A DNA stretch of 64,000 nucleotides from contig JAKFUG010000027.1 of the NCBI GenBank assembly GCA_021732785.1, positions 1 through 64,000 on the forward strand, written 5' to 3'. The notes under the pieces are model-generated. The model had not been told where the DNA came from. It ran no database searches and saw nothing but the letters and a program-made list of their open reading frames with translations. This DNA is from Planctomycetaceae bacterium. Lineage in GTDB: Bacteria; Planctomycetota; Planctomycetia; Planctomycetales; Planctomycetaceae. This document shows positions 33,613 to 43,015 of this stretch, piece by piece (positions within the stretch are counted from its first letter, which is position 1; every line of letters begins with the position of its first letter). Made by a program: the position numbers and the translations under genes.

Positions 33613-34808
33613 ATACGAATCACACTCCGCATGATCAGCTTGATACGGCCGAAGCTGCGCTCCGCGAACTTCCTGCGGACATGACCCCTTCCCCTTCCAC
33701 ATTGAATCGCATTGCCGCGCTGGCGATGAGTGCCGAGGCTCTGCCCATGACCACCGTTTCCACAACATCAACCGCACGCGGCCGGCGAAAGCTTGTCGCG
33801 CTGCTGTTGACCGCAGCGGCAGCGATTGCGGTTGTCTACAGCATGATGCAGATGACGCAGCCGAGTTTTGCGTTTGAGGACGTCCTCACCGCGGTCAAGA
33901 AGGCCGACACGGTGTCCTATACCACGGTGGTCACGCCGAAAAGCGGTCCCGTGTCGCATCTCAAATACTATCACAAAGGATCATTTTCACGGACGGTCTT
34001 CCCGGACGGCAGTTACTCCGTCTTAGACATGGCCGGGCAAAAAATGCTGATGGTACAACCCGTTTTGAAGACAGCGACATTAACTCAGTTGGGGAACAAG
34101 CCCAAGGCAACGCAGACGATGGGGGACTCGATCATTGCATGGTTGAAAACTGCGGAAACCACCGGCAAATCCGTGGGCGAAAAGACCATTGACGGTGTTC
34201 GCACGCAGGGGTTCGAGGCCAATTTTGGAGCCACGACAATGACCTTGTGGGGCGACCCTAAGACAAAACTCCCGGTACAGATTGAATCCACAATCGGCTC
34301 GGATTCCGACTCGTTTCACATGACAATGCAAGACTTCGTGTTCAACGCCCCACTGGACGACTCGCTGTTCTCGACCGAGATTCCCGCGGGCCATCAGGCC
34401 AAGGAAATGAAGTACCCTGCGCTGCCCGCCCTGGCGAATCTGCCACCCGAAGAACATGTCGTCCGGATTCTAAAATTCTACGCAGCCCTGTTTGACGGTG
34501 CGTTTCCAGAACGGATCGATGGGCCGGAATTAGTCGCGAAGATCACATCGGGTGCGGGTGCGAAGAAGGTGGAAGACCCCGAGTTCATGAAAGAGTTCAC
34601 AACGCTGGCAGGCAGCATGGGGGCCACGTGGACCTTCCGCCAGACGCTCAACAAATTCGGTTACGTGGGAACGGCGAAGCTCAACGACAAGGAGAGCATC
34701 GTCTTCTGGTATCAGCCCAAAGACGCCGAGAAATACCGCGTGGTTTACGCCGACCTGAGCATCGGCGACGCGACGGAAGACAAGCTGCCGAAGGTGGCGG
34801 TGAAGTAG
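33609..34808 (+). CDS. Membrane-anchored LolA-like protein, possible anti-sigma partner
   Basis: 399 aa, starting in an ATGA overlap with the ECF gene. Residues 1-60 are soluble and could contact the sigma factor; 61-80 (KLVALLLTAAAAIAVVYSMM) is a single transmembrane helix. The periplasmic part resembles outer-membrane-lipoprotein-sorting (LolA/LolB-like) domains: FAFEDVLTAVKKADTVSYTTVVTPKSG..., TLWGDPKTKLPVQIESTIG. The pattern ECF sigma plus short-N-terminus membrane protein with such a domain is common in Planctomycetes. A zinc-binding anti-sigma motif is absent. Confidence 0.65.
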   Translation: MNTNHTPHDQLDTAEAALRELPADMTPSPSTLNRIAALAMSAEALPMTTVSTTSTARGRRKLVALLLTAAAAIAVVYSMMQMTQPSFAFEDVLTAVKKADTVSYTTVVTPKSGPVSHLKYYHKGSFSRTVFPDGSYSVLDMAGQKMLMVQPVLKTATLTQLGNKPKATQTMGDSIIAWLKTAETTGKSVGEKTIDGVRTQGFEANFGATTMTLWGDPKTKLPVQIESTIGSDSDSFHMTMQDFVFNAPLDDSLFSTEIPAGHQAKEMKYPALPALANLPPEEHVVRILKFYAALFDGAFPERIDGPELVAKITSGAGAKKVEDPEFMKEFTTLAGSMGATWTFRQTLNKFGYVGTAKLNDKESIVFWYQPKDAEKYRVVYADLSIGDATEDKLPKVAVK

Positions 34809-34826
34809 TTGGTTCCGATCACCAAT

Positions 34827-34871
34827 GAAAACAACGAACGCCGGTGGTTGCCACCGGCGTTCGTTGTTTTC
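34827..34871 (+). terminator. 21-bp perfect hairpin terminator
   Basis: Arms 34827-34847 and 34851-34871, 3-nt loop, with A-rich and T-rich flanks on both sides. Terminates the ECF operon and the convergent gene at 34911. Confidence 0.85.
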
Positions 34872-34910
34872 ACGACATTCAACTTCGCGCCACCTCGCCA
34901 ACATCGGGCG

Positions 34911-35540
34911 TCATTGAGTGGTGCGAACGCCCCGGATCATGATCTCCGCCTCATCCGATCCGAACGCCACCACCAGTCTGTCGTGCAGTGCCTCGCGTAC
35001 CACATTGTCGGTGACCATTCCCGTCAAATAGACGTACGCTGCAGAAGAAGACCCCGCTTCGACGCGCGCGTACTCATCCGCTTGAAGAATGATCGCTAAC
35101 TTGTTGAGTTTTCGATCCGTCCAGGATTGATAGAGTTGCTCCTGCGCGATGATGCCACCCACGACCAGTGTGATCCCACTCACAACGAACACTGACATCG
35201 CAGTCACGAGCCCCCACAGCACATGCACCGACCAGGTTCGCCTTTGGGGAATTGTCTCCGAATGCTGTCGCTCGCTGATCGGTGGTGCCGAACAAGCGTC
35301 GCGCCAGGCGATAAGTGCCAACACGACGATCGAAATCACTACGCCGGCGGCTGCTCCTTGAATGGTGCCCAAGCCGATCCCCACGTGCAGCGGACTGAAG
35401 TCAGGCACGTTGCTATGGCGGAAGACCGTACGATAGTATCCCGGCGCAACCATCCCCAACGTCGCGCCCATCGCGGCACCAATACCCGCAAACGTCACGC
35501 CCCAGAGGAGAACAGTCACGAGTGCGGCTTTGAGTGTCAT
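34911..35540 (-). CDS. Membrane protein of unknown function
   Basis: 209 aa from the ATG giving MTLKAALVT. Three membrane helices: about 7-31 (LVTVLLWGVTFAGIGAAMGATLG), 57-77 (IQGAAAGVVISIVVLALIA) and 105-130 (VLWGLVTAMSVFVVSGITLVVG). After them comes a soluble C-terminal region (EYARVEAGSSSAAYVYLTGMV). The glycine-rich helices recall small transporter-like or stress-response membrane proteins. No family recognised; its start faces away from the next operon. Confidence 0.45.
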   Translation of the reverse strand: MTLKAALVTVLLWGVTFAGIGAAMGATLGMVAPGYYRTVFRHSNVPDFSPLHVGIGLGTIQGAAAGVVISIVVLALIAWRDACSAPPISERQHSETIPQRRTWSVHVLWGLVTAMSVFVVSGITLVVGGIIAQEQLYQSWTDRKLNKLAIILQADEYARVEAGSSSAAYVYLTGMVTDNVVREALHDRLVVAFGSDEAEIMIRGVRTTQ

Positions 35541-35740
35541 GGATTCAATCGCCAAAGTTGAACGTCAATCCGTGCATTACGCAGGAGACTCACACATTGC
35601 TCCAGTCGGGCATGATTTTATCATTTCCCCTTCACTTTCAAGCCGATCTTTATATGATGGCGGCTGGTTCGCATGCACGTGCGCTCATGCAATCGAAAAA
35701 AACGACGACTTTTTGCCCAAACGGTGGGGAGAGCGGCTTC

Positions 35741-37069
35741 ATGTTCGGATTGAACGGGCGCACGGTTCCGCAAGGGCACATTCGCGTTGGTCGCCGATGG
35801 TTTCTGCAGACCAGTCTGGCGGGACTCGGCGGGTTGTCTCTGTCGGCACTGGCTCATGCGGATGGCTCTCCGGCCCCGCTGAAATCGAAGAAATCGGTCA
35901 TCGTCTTCTGGCTTTCCGGCGGGTTGAGCCACATCGATTCCTGGGACCCGAAGCCCGATGCCCCGGCCGAAATCCGCGGGCCGTATGGAACGATTGCCTC
36001 GAAAGTCCCCGGCGTTCAACTCTGCGAGCATCTGCCACTGCAGGCGTCCATTGCCGACAAACTCTCGTTCGTGCGGTCGGTCGACTGCAAGACGAGCAAC
36101 CACACGCCCATCACCTTGCAGGCGGGGAATCCCCTCGCCCGGCGGACCGACAACGGCCGCGATGGCGATGGCTGGCCATCGATGGGCTCGGTGGTAGCAA
36201 AGTTCAAAGGGCCGAATCATCCCGACCTGCCGGCGTTCGTCGGACTCGCACCGTCGTGGAAAGCGGATGTCTACGAAGCCGGCCTCCTCGGCCCGGCATA
36301 CGCCCCGGTGAATGGGCTCGAACTCGTCGGCAAATTTGGCGTGCCGAAGGGAATTGAAGTCCCGCGTTTACAGGATCGCGATGCCCTGCGGCAGGCGTTC
36401 GACCGGTACCGCTCCGATGTGGATACTACGCTCACCAAAACCACGCGATTCAACCAGCAGGCGTACGAAATGGTCCTCGGCGGTCATGTCGAACGGGCTT
36501 TCGACATGCGAACCGAAACCGACGCCACCCGCGATGCCTACGGTCGTAACAGCATCGGCGAAAAAGCGATTCTGGCTCGCCGCCTGGTGGAAGCGGGCAC
36601 ATCGTATGTCCTCGTCAGCGGCGCGTGGGGCTACTTCGACCATCACGGCGACAACGTCCAATGGGGCGGCATCGAAAAGGGCCTCACGCCGCTGTTGCCG
36701 CAGATTGACCGGGCGATGTACGCGCTGGTGAATGATCTCGAACAGCGCGGCATGCTCGATGATACGTTGATTGTGATGATGAGCGAATTCGGCCGCAGCC
36801 CGGTCATCAATAAGGAAGCCGGGCGCGAGCATTGGACGAACGTGATGTCGCTGCTGATGGCCGGCGGCGGGCTACGCCACGGACAGGCGATCGGCAGCAC
36901 CGACAGCAAGGGCTACGAAGTCAAAGACGCCGTCGTCCGCCCGCAGGACCTTGCCGCGACGGTCTTCCGTCATCTCGGCATCGACCTGTCGACGCACTGG
37001 ATGTCACCCCAGGGTCGCCCCACGCCCATCATCGTCGAAGGCGGCCGCCCGATTCCGGAATTGGGGTAA
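35741..37069 (+). CDS. DUF1501 protein, second copy
   Basis: 442 aa from the ATG with GGGGAGAG upstream. The N-terminus has the twin-arginine signal VGRRWFLQTSLAGLGGLSL. FWLSGGLSHIDSWDPKPDAP is the opening block, MSEFGRSPVINKEAGREHW the metal-binding block and VRPQDLAATVFRHLGID the family's C-terminal signature. It is not linked to a DUF1549/1553 gene. Its relation to the copy at 24113-25507 is at the family level only. The periplasmic role of the family is unknown. Confidence 0.88.
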   Translation: MFGLNGRTVPQGHIRVGRRWFLQTSLAGLGGLSLSALAHADGSPAPLKSKKSVIVFWLSGGLSHIDSWDPKPDAPAEIRGPYGTIASKVPGVQLCEHLPLQASIADKLSFVRSVDCKTSNHTPITLQAGNPLARRTDNGRDGDGWPSMGSVVAKFKGPNHPDLPAFVGLAPSWKADVYEAGLLGPAYAPVNGLELVGKFGVPKGIEVPRLQDRDALRQAFDRYRSDVDTTLTKTTRFNQQAYEMVLGGHVERAFDMRTETDATRDAYGRNSIGEKAILARRLVEAGTSYVLVSGAWGYFDHHGDNVQWGGIEKGLTPLLPQIDRAMYALVNDLEQRGMLDDTLIVMMSEFGRSPVINKEAGREHWTNVMSLLMAGGGLRHGQAIGSTDSKGYEVKDAVVRPQDLAATVFRHLGIDLSTHWMSPQGRPTPIIVEGGRPIPELG

Positions 37070-37076
37070 CGCGGCA

Positions 37077-37250
37077 CTATCTCCGCACGCCGGTGGCTTG
37101 TTCCAGAGCGGACACGCGCGTTTCCAGACTGTCGAGGCGGGATTTCGTTTCCGGATCGTCCAACTCAATGCGGCCCCCCAGGGCCAGACATCCGGAAAGC
37201 GTGCCGAGCATCAGTACGCCAATGGCAATGGTCCAGCGAAAGCGTCCCAT
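37077..37250 (-). CDS. Short lipoprotein, 57 aa
   Basis: Starts at the ATG with AGGAA at 7 nt (a more distal ATG at 37274 lacks a good ribosome site). The hydrophobic signal ends in the lipobox LSGC (Cys21). The mature part is a charged coiled-coil-like helix (DPETKSRLDSLETRVSALEQ) with a Leu heptad. It resembles small outer-membrane anchored coiled-coil lipoproteins such as Lpp-type or leucine-zipper stubs. It is convergent with the DUF1501 gene (7 nt gap). Confidence 0.55.
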   Translation of the reverse strand: MGRFRWTIAIGVLMLGTLSGCLALGGRIELDDPETKSRLDSLETRVSALEQATGVRR

Positions 37251-37530
37251 GGGAAAGTTCCTGCGTCGACTCATTCCGGACGGAAGCGCGGGAAGGTAGG
37301 GACGAAGATCGATTTGAGTCAACGGCCCGCAGCCGAATCGGTAACTCCCGGCTCGTGGATTCATTCAAGTTTGTCTGCAACCGGCAAGAATGGACGATCA
37401 ACTTCCAGCGTCCAGGCGGTGCATCGCCCGTTTTCCCCGGCTGGAAATTCGGTCTACACCCGAAATGGCCGTTCTGCTACCTTTCCGGCGATTGATGGAC
37501 GGAAAGCCTCTTTTTTGAGGGCCGCAGGGC

Positions 37531-38505
37531 ATGGATGCAATCGGACAAAGCCGGGTGGTGCGCGGAGCATGGGGACTGATCTTCGCGGTCATGATGACGT
37601 CCACGATCACCATCGCGGCCGAAGAACCTGATGCCGGTCCGGTGGTCGTCAACGCCGGCACCGGTCCGCAACAACTGTTCGTCTACAAGTTCACGCCAGG
37701 CATGTATGCCCACTATGCCGTGGACAATACACAAATCGTCAAGACACAGTTTGCCGGCGGAAACGAAAGCGTCGTTAACCGGACGATTTCCCAGAAGTAC
37801 TTTCGTGTTATCACGGTCGATGCGGACGGTTCTGCCGTGCTGGAACCGATGGTCAAAAAAGTGAAGATGTCGGCGAAATTTAATGACCTCCAACCGATTG
37901 AATACGATAGCGAACTGAATGAATCGGCCCCACCGCAGTTTCGTGAAATCCAAGCATCCGTAGGCCGGCCGGTGGGGCGGATGACTTTTGCGCCGAACGG
38001 CCAGTTACTGAAAGTGACATCGCTACAAGGCGCTCCAGAAAACAACGCACCACTGGCAACCAAACTTGATCCAAAGTTGAATTTTCTCACCGTTTTTCCC
38101 AAGCAACCGATTGGCGTCGGGGCCGTATGGCGAGAAAAATTCAGCGCCCCGGTGACGTCAAGTAATGGTGCGATCGCCCCTCCCGTTCCGATGCAGCGCG
38201 AATATACCGTTACCAAAATTGACGGTCCCGTGGCGACAATTACCCTGAAAACGAAAACTCTTGCTCCGATGTTGCCCCCTCAAGCAGAAGCACAACTCAT
38301 TCAGCGGCAGTTACAAGGAACCATTGAGTTTCACGTCGAACGGGGCTTGCTGCAAAGCCAAAACACCAAAGCGTCCGGACAGGTCGTGGAAGCTTTTGGG
38401 CCGAAAACACTGATTCAATCCTCGCTGGAAACAGCGGAAAAATGGATCCCGTCGCCAGAAGGCGTTCAACCGGCCACACTCAAGGAAATCGGGGCGACCC
38501 GCTAA
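37531..38505 (+). CDS. Secreted protein of unknown function
   Basis: 324 aa with a signal peptide (GLIFAVMMTSTITIAA). The mature protein is beta-rich without cysteine or obvious motif: TPGMYAHYAVDNTQIVKTQFAG, RVITVDADGSAVLEPMVKKVKM and a later IEFHVERGLLQSQNTKASGQV. It resembles planctomycete secreted proteins in the DUF6263-like group, which I cannot confirm. It lies directly upstream of trxA with a 173-nt gap. Confidence 0.55.
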   Translation: MDAIGQSRVVRGAWGLIFAVMMTSTITIAAEEPDAGPVVVNAGTGPQQLFVYKFTPGMYAHYAVDNTQIVKTQFAGGNESVVNRTISQKYFRVITVDADGSAVLEPMVKKVKMSAKFNDLQPIEYDSELNESAPPQFREIQASVGRPVGRMTFAPNGQLLKVTSLQGAPENNAPLATKLDPKLNFLTVFPKQPIGVGAVWREKFSAPVTSSNGAIAPPVPMQREYTVTKIDGPVATITLKTKTLAPMLPPQAEAQLIQRQLQGTIEFHVERGLLQSQNTKASGQVVEAFGPKTLIQSSLETAEKWIPSPEGVQPATLKEIGATR

Positions 38506-38678
38506 AGATTGCCAAACGGACAGATTTCACGGTCCGTAAACGAACAACTCCGCAGATCCCATGCTTTGCCTGGATTGACGACGATGCACCGTCACCTATA
38601 ATTCCGGCACCAGCAATGGATGCGGCGGGGGCTTTTTCCTCGCGGTCCGTTGGATTTGCAGGCGAAAAAAGGGACATC

Positions 38679-39005
38679 ATGGCCGAGAACGTGTTGGAGT
38701 TTACCGACGATAACTTTCAGACCGAAGTGGTGAAAAGCGCGACGCCGGTCCTGGTCGACTTCTGGGCCCCGTGGTGTGGTCCGTGCCGCATGATCGCTCC
38801 CGTCGTGGAAGAACTGGCCAACGAGTATCAGGGCAAGATTCGCGTCGGCAAGATCAACACCGACGATAACCCAAAGATCCCGTCGGACCTGGGCATCAGC
38901 GGCATTCCGACATTGATGTTGTTCAAAGGCGGTGAAGTCGTTGAGCGTCTGGTCGGTCTGCAGCAGAAACCACGGATCGCCAGCGCGATCGACAAGCACT
39001 TATAA
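38679..39005 (+). CDS. trxA: Thioredoxin
   Basis: 108 aa from the ATG with AAAGGGACATC upstream. The full thioredoxin pattern is present: VLVDFWAPWCGPCRMIAPVVEELANEY with WCGPC redox centre (Cys33 and Cys36), IPTLMLFKGG with cis-Pro, and a C-terminal helix. The length is typical. It reduces disulfides in the cytoplasm, e.g. ribonucleotide reductase and peroxiredoxins. Confidence 0.95.
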   Translation: MAENVLEFTDDNFQTEVVKSATPVLVDFWAPWCGPCRMIAPVVEELANEYQGKIRVGKINTDDNPKIPSDLGISGIPTLMLFKGGEVVERLVGLQQKPRIASAIDKHL

Positions 39006-39084
39006 GTTTTCAGAGTGACGGCTGGTGTCCATGGATGGATCACCAGCATGGCATCGGTTCGACACAGGGGAAGGATTCCCGACG

Positions 39085-40995
39085 ATGGAACCGCTGGATC
39101 AATCGCTTTCCAGTTCCGATCGCCCGACCAGTTCTGAGTCGGGCGATCATTTTTCCGCGCGCGGTTACCGCCTCGACGGTCCGCACCGCGATTTCTCCCC
39201 CACCGAGGGTGCCCCCCGCCCGGCTCGGCGAGGGGCCTTGCAGGATTTCATTCAACAACTGCAAGCCGAACAGGACGAACGCGAAGCGGCTTTCGCCGAT
39301 CGTGAATCTCAACTGGCCCGCGCGCAGGAAGATTTTGAACGCTGGCGGAACGAACAGCAGCAGCAGATCGACTCGGCCCTCTCGCGCCTTGTCACACGAG
39401 AACAGGCCCTCTCCGAAGGTGAGCGCCGACTGGTCGTTCAGGAAGAAACTCTCACCGATCTCGCGATGCGGCTGGAGCGGGAACGCGCTGCTCTCTCCGT
39501 CGAACAAGCGGAGATCATTAATGACAAAGCGGCGATCCAGGAAGAGCTAACAGCCCTGCAGCACGACCGGGCGTTTTTGCGTCCGCAGTTGATGGCCGAA
39601 ATCGCCGCCGAGCGGGAGACGCTCGCCGAAGAGCAACGTGAGCTGCAAGCCCGTGCCGACGCCCTCGCCGAAGCCGAACAGCGGTCGCGGGAACGGATCG
39701 ATGCGCTGCTGCAACAGGAACGCCAGGGGCTGTGGCAAACATTGTCGCTGGAATGGAACCAGCGTCACACGGCCTTCGAAGCCGAACGCCAGGCTTGGGA
39801 CGCGCAACGCACGCTGATTCAAACCCAACTCGAAGAACAACGCCTTTTGTGCCAGACGGCATTCGATGAACTCGATGCCGAGTTGACCGCACAGCGTCAG
39901 ACGGCGGAACTCGAATTGACGGAGCAACGCGAGACGGCGGAAGCCGAAATCGCCGCTGCCCGTCTCGAATGGGAACGGCTGCAATCGACGACAATCACCG
40001 ATCAGCAGCGCGAGCGCAGCGTGCTGGAAAGCCGCCTGCGGTTCCAGCAGGAACACCTCGAAAAAGTTCGCGATGATCTCGAACGCATGCAGATGGAGTT
40101 CCGCCGAGAGCGCCAGCAGGAACGTCATCGCCTCGAAGAGATCGACCAGCAATCGCAACGCCGCTTGCTCCAGCTTTCACTTTACCGCGACGCCCTGGGT
40201 GAACAGGCGAAATCCCTCGATCGCGAAGCATCCACGTTCGCGCGGGTCCGCCGTGCCTGGGACGATTCCGTCGCCGCCAGCCGTGCCGCATTCGATGCTG
40301 AGACGGTTCAATGGCGACAGGATTCCGAACGGCAGCGGCTGGAAATCACCCGGCAGCAGGAAGCTCTCGCGAAACATTCCGAAAGCATCGATGGCCGCCG
40401 TCAGCGGTTGGACAAGCTGCGGATTGAACTCGAAGAGACGCACCGCTCGAATCTGGAACTGCGACTCGCCGTCGAGGAAGCGTGGGCTCAAATCGCCCAG
40501 GCGGTGGGCAGTGATGAAGAAGCCCGGCTCCGTGTCGAACAGGCGCGGCAAGGGCTGTCGCTGTACTATCAGGAACTGCATGCCGGATTGATGGCACAAC
40601 GCCGCGATCTGCTGGATCTGGAAAATCGCCTGCAACAGGAACGGGGCGAATTCCACGCCGAGCGGCAGACGCTGGTGCAATGGCTCAGCGAACGGGATGA
40701 AGCTCTGCGTGTCCAGGAAGGCGAAGTCAACACTCGCTTGCATCAGGCGATTCAGGAAGAGGTTGCCTGGCGGGACGTGCAAAACCGCTGGCTGGCCGAA
40801 CGGCTCGAAGCGGAAAGCGTGATCCGCCGATTGCTGGGTGAACTCGGCGAGCGACATCGCGAAGATGTCGCCACACACTGGAACATCCCGGCATTGATGA
40901 CCGAGACCGCAATCCTGGATGACGCGACTTTCGACATCCCCGCCCGCGCTATCATGAATCTTTCCGACGCCCCGCCGCAATCACACGCAGCATAG
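39085..40995 (+). CDS. Large coiled-coil protein
   Basis: 636 aa from the ATG that follows GGGGAAGGA; an earlier start is possible. After a ~65-aa polar head, almost the entire protein (70-600) is one charged coiled coil rich in Glu, Arg and Gln with a heptad-like spacing. The C-terminus (LGELGERHREDVATHWNIPAL) is less helical. It could be a structural or cell-division filament-like protein; no conserved enzyme domain is visible. Because of composition, antisense frames across it are open but not coding. It lies 79 nt after trxA. Confidence 0.6.
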   Translation: MEPLDQSLSSSDRPTSSESGDHFSARGYRLDGPHRDFSPTEGAPRPARRGALQDFIQQLQAEQDEREAAFADRESQLARAQEDFERWRNEQQQQIDSALSRLVTREQALSEGERRLVVQEETLTDLAMRLERERAALSVEQAEIINDKAAIQEELTALQHDRAFLRPQLMAEIAAERETLAEEQRELQARADALAEAEQRSRERIDALLQQERQGLWQTLSLEWNQRHTAFEAERQAWDAQRTLIQTQLEEQRLLCQTAFDELDAELTAQRQTAELELTEQRETAEAEIAAARLEWERLQSTTITDQQRERSVLESRLRFQQEHLEKVRDDLERMQMEFRRERQQERHRLEEIDQQSQRRLLQLSLYRDALGEQAKSLDREASTFARVRRAWDDSVAASRAAFDAETVQWRQDSERQRLEITRQQEALAKHSESIDGRRQRLDKLRIELEETHRSNLELRLAVEEAWAQIAQAVGSDEEARLRVEQARQGLSLYYQELHAGLMAQRRDLLDLENRLQQERGEFHAERQTLVQWLSERDEALRVQEGEVNTRLHQAIQEEVAWRDVQNRWLAERLEAESVIRRLLGELGERHREDVATHWNIPALMTETAILDDATFDIPARAIMNLSDAPPQSHAA

Positions 40996-40999
40996 AAAG

Positions 41000-41021
41000 C
41001 CCAGCCATTCGGATGGCTGGG
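41000..41021. terminator. Hairpin between convergent coiled-coil and epmA genes
   Basis: 9-bp perfect stem (41000-41008, 41013-41021), 4-nt loop, located between stop codons at 40995 and 41027. Flanked by AAAG and TCTCTT; likely a bidirectional terminator. Confidence 0.6.
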
Positions 41022-41026
41022 TCTCT

Positions 41027-42130
41027 TCACGCGCGTTCGAACGGAAACGGAATCACCTCGTCAATCGTGTTCGCGCCGACGGCGAACATCATCAGCCGAT
41101 CGAACCCGAGCGCGACGCCGGCGCTTTCGGGTAACCCCGTTTCCATCGCATCGAGCAACCGGCTTTCCTGCGGTAACGGACGGTATCCGGCTGCGGCGCG
41201 CAGCGCCGACTGCGCGATGATTCGTTCGCGCAGAATCGTGGCGTCGGTGAGTTCGTGGTATCCGTTGCAGAATTCGATACCGTCGATGTACAGCTCGAAT
41301 CGATGCGCGACTTCGATGCCATCGTCCCGGCGATGCGTCGTCGCTAACGCGGCTTGCGTCGCGGGATAATCGCACAGAAACACGGGCACGTCGCGTCCGA
41401 GGTGTGGCTCGATCAACTCGGCGAGCAGCCAGTTGAGCCAGCCGTCGCGATCATCACCAGGCAATCCCGGCGGAGAGATCAGGTGGTTTCCAATCGCCAA
41501 TTGATGCAGTTCATCCATCGTTGCCGTTAACGGTCGCACGCCGGTGGCTGCCGCAAACGCATCATCGTAAGTCAGCCGAACAAACGATGGACCGGCCAGA
41601 ACGGCGTCCACGCGGGAAGCCGGCGATGTGTCCGACTGATGACTGCGGGTCTGCGCACAAACGGAACGCACCAGTGCTTCGACGACTTCCATCTGCGCGT
41701 GATGATCATCGCCGACGCGGTACCACTCGATCATGGTGAACTCAGGGTTGTGCCGCCGTCCCGTTTCGCCGTTGCGAAAGACCTTCCCGAACTGGTAGAT
41801 CGCATCGGCCCCGGCGGCAAGCAACCGCTTCATGGCGAATTCGGGCGAGGTTTGCAGATATCGCAGCGCTGCCGTCGGGGCTTGCCAGCGCGTCGGCTCC
41901 GGCAGCCACGCACAGGCAAACGGTTCCAGCCAGGCATCCACCACGATATCGGCGGACAATAACGGGGTATCGACTTCCCAGTAACCGCGCGCATCAAAGA
42001 ATGCGCGCACGCCGTGCATCAACTCCGACCGCAGTCGCAGCATCGGTAACGTCGCCGTGGGGCCGAAGTCAGCAGTGGACACCGCCAGAAAGTCCCGCCA
42101 GGAAAAACGACTGTCGCTGGGCCGTGCCAT
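41027..42130 (-). CDS. epmA: EF-P--(R)-beta-lysine ligase (LysRS paralogue EpmA/GenX)
   Basis: 367 aa, a class II aminoacyl-tRNA synthetase catalytic domain without the anticodon-binding domain of LysRS. Motif 2: FRNGETGRRHNPEFTMIEWY; motif 3: GVALGFDRLMMF. The length and the missing N-terminal OB-fold fit EpmA, which ligates (R)-beta-lysine onto a conserved Lys of elongation factor P. efp and epmB (lysine 2,3-aminomutase) are not in the window. It is the first gene of a minus-strand run, preceded by the YkgJ-type gene. Confidence 0.88.
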   Translation of the reverse strand: MARPSDSRFSWRDFLAVSTADFGPTATLPMLRLRSELMHGVRAFFDARGYWEVDTPLLSADIVVDAWLEPFACAWLPEPTRWQAPTAALRYLQTSPEFAMKRLLAAGADAIYQFGKVFRNGETGRRHNPEFTMIEWYRVGDDHHAQMEVVEALVRSVCAQTRSHQSDTSPASRVDAVLAGPSFVRLTYDDAFAAATGVRPLTATMDELHQLAIGNHLISPPGLPGDDRDGWLNWLLAELIEPHLGRDVPVFLCDYPATQAALATTHRRDDGIEVAHRFELYIDGIEFCNGYHELTDATILRERIIAQSALRAAAGYRPLPQESRLLDAMETGLPESAGVALGFDRLMMFAVGANTIDEVIPFPFERA

Positions 42131-42184
42131 AACGGCTGCGACATTGTGTGGCCGGACGGCCCCGTTGGCTACCGCAGCCGCCGC

Positions 42185-42898
42185 TTACGCCACTTTACGC
42201 GGCAGGAAAGCGGGGGGGGTGAACGGTACAGTTGCCGGCCAGGTGACGGCCGATTCGTCCACCTGCGGCGCGGCTTTAATAACGCGGTTTTCGTAAACCA
42301 TCCGCAGGAACTCGGGAAAGATCGCCCACGCCTGCGGTGACCGGTTCCACGAAGTCGCCACCTGGTGAAAAAACTTCAACTCGAAATTCATGACCACGAG
42401 ATTGGCCACGCTGTCGACCGGATCGACGTCATCCGGTTTCCAGGGACGGGGGCATAAGCGATAGGCTTCGTGGTCCGGGTCGCGATGGGATTGTGCGGGG
42501 ACATCGTACAGCACCGCCAATTGGCCGGAATCACTCAACCGCGTCGGAAAGACCCGGCACGCCATCGGATGCTCGCCGTGAATTGAACACGACGCCTGAC
42601 CCAGCGGATGTTCGGCAGTCCGCGGTTGTTCTGTCAGAAATCGACATTTGGAGGTGCCGGGGAATGTCTCACTCTCCGCGTGCATCAGGGAGATAACAAA
42701 TGGAACCCCGGGAGCGTCATCAAAGAAGAATTGCGGGACCACACCGTGAGAGATGGCGTGATCGTGGTCTTCCCAGCGGCAGGCAAATTCCCAGAAATTC
42801 AGCCCCAGCCGACGCTCGATGCGCAACACGTCCGCACCCGTGAGCGGGACCGCGAACGCTCGGCAGCAACCGGCATGACATCCGTGGCAGGGGCTCAT
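42185..42898 (-). CDS. YkgJ-type cysteine-cluster protein
   Basis: 237 aa. The N-terminus has CHGCHAGCC (Cys4, Cys7, Cys11 and Cys12) and further Cys at the CSIHGEHPMACRVFPTRL block, which are the ligands of the YkgJ (UPF0153) metal/Fe-S site. FFFDDAPGVPFVISLM is a linker. Members are thought to bind zinc or an Fe-S cluster; function is unknown. It lies in the same direction as epmA, with a gap of 54 nt. Confidence 0.75.
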   Translation of the reverse strand: MSPCHGCHAGCCRAFAVPLTGADVLRIERRLGLNFWEFACRWEDHDHAISHGVVPQFFFDDAPGVPFVISLMHAESETFPGTSKCRFLTEQPRTAEHPLGQASCSIHGEHPMACRVFPTRLSDSGQLAVLYDVPAQSHRDPDHEAYRLCPRPWKPDDVDPVDSVANLVVMNFELKFFHQVATSWNRSPQAWAIFPEFLRMVYENRVIKAAPQVDESAVTWPATVPFTPPAFLPRKVA

Positions 42899-43015
42899 GT
42901 CTTACCTGTCCCAGAAAACTCGTCGCGCCACTCGCGCTAATCGGAGTTATCGGCAAAGTAAGTCCATTCGGAACCGCAAAGTCTGCCAGTCGGAAGAAAT
43001 TCACGGCTTTTGCGA

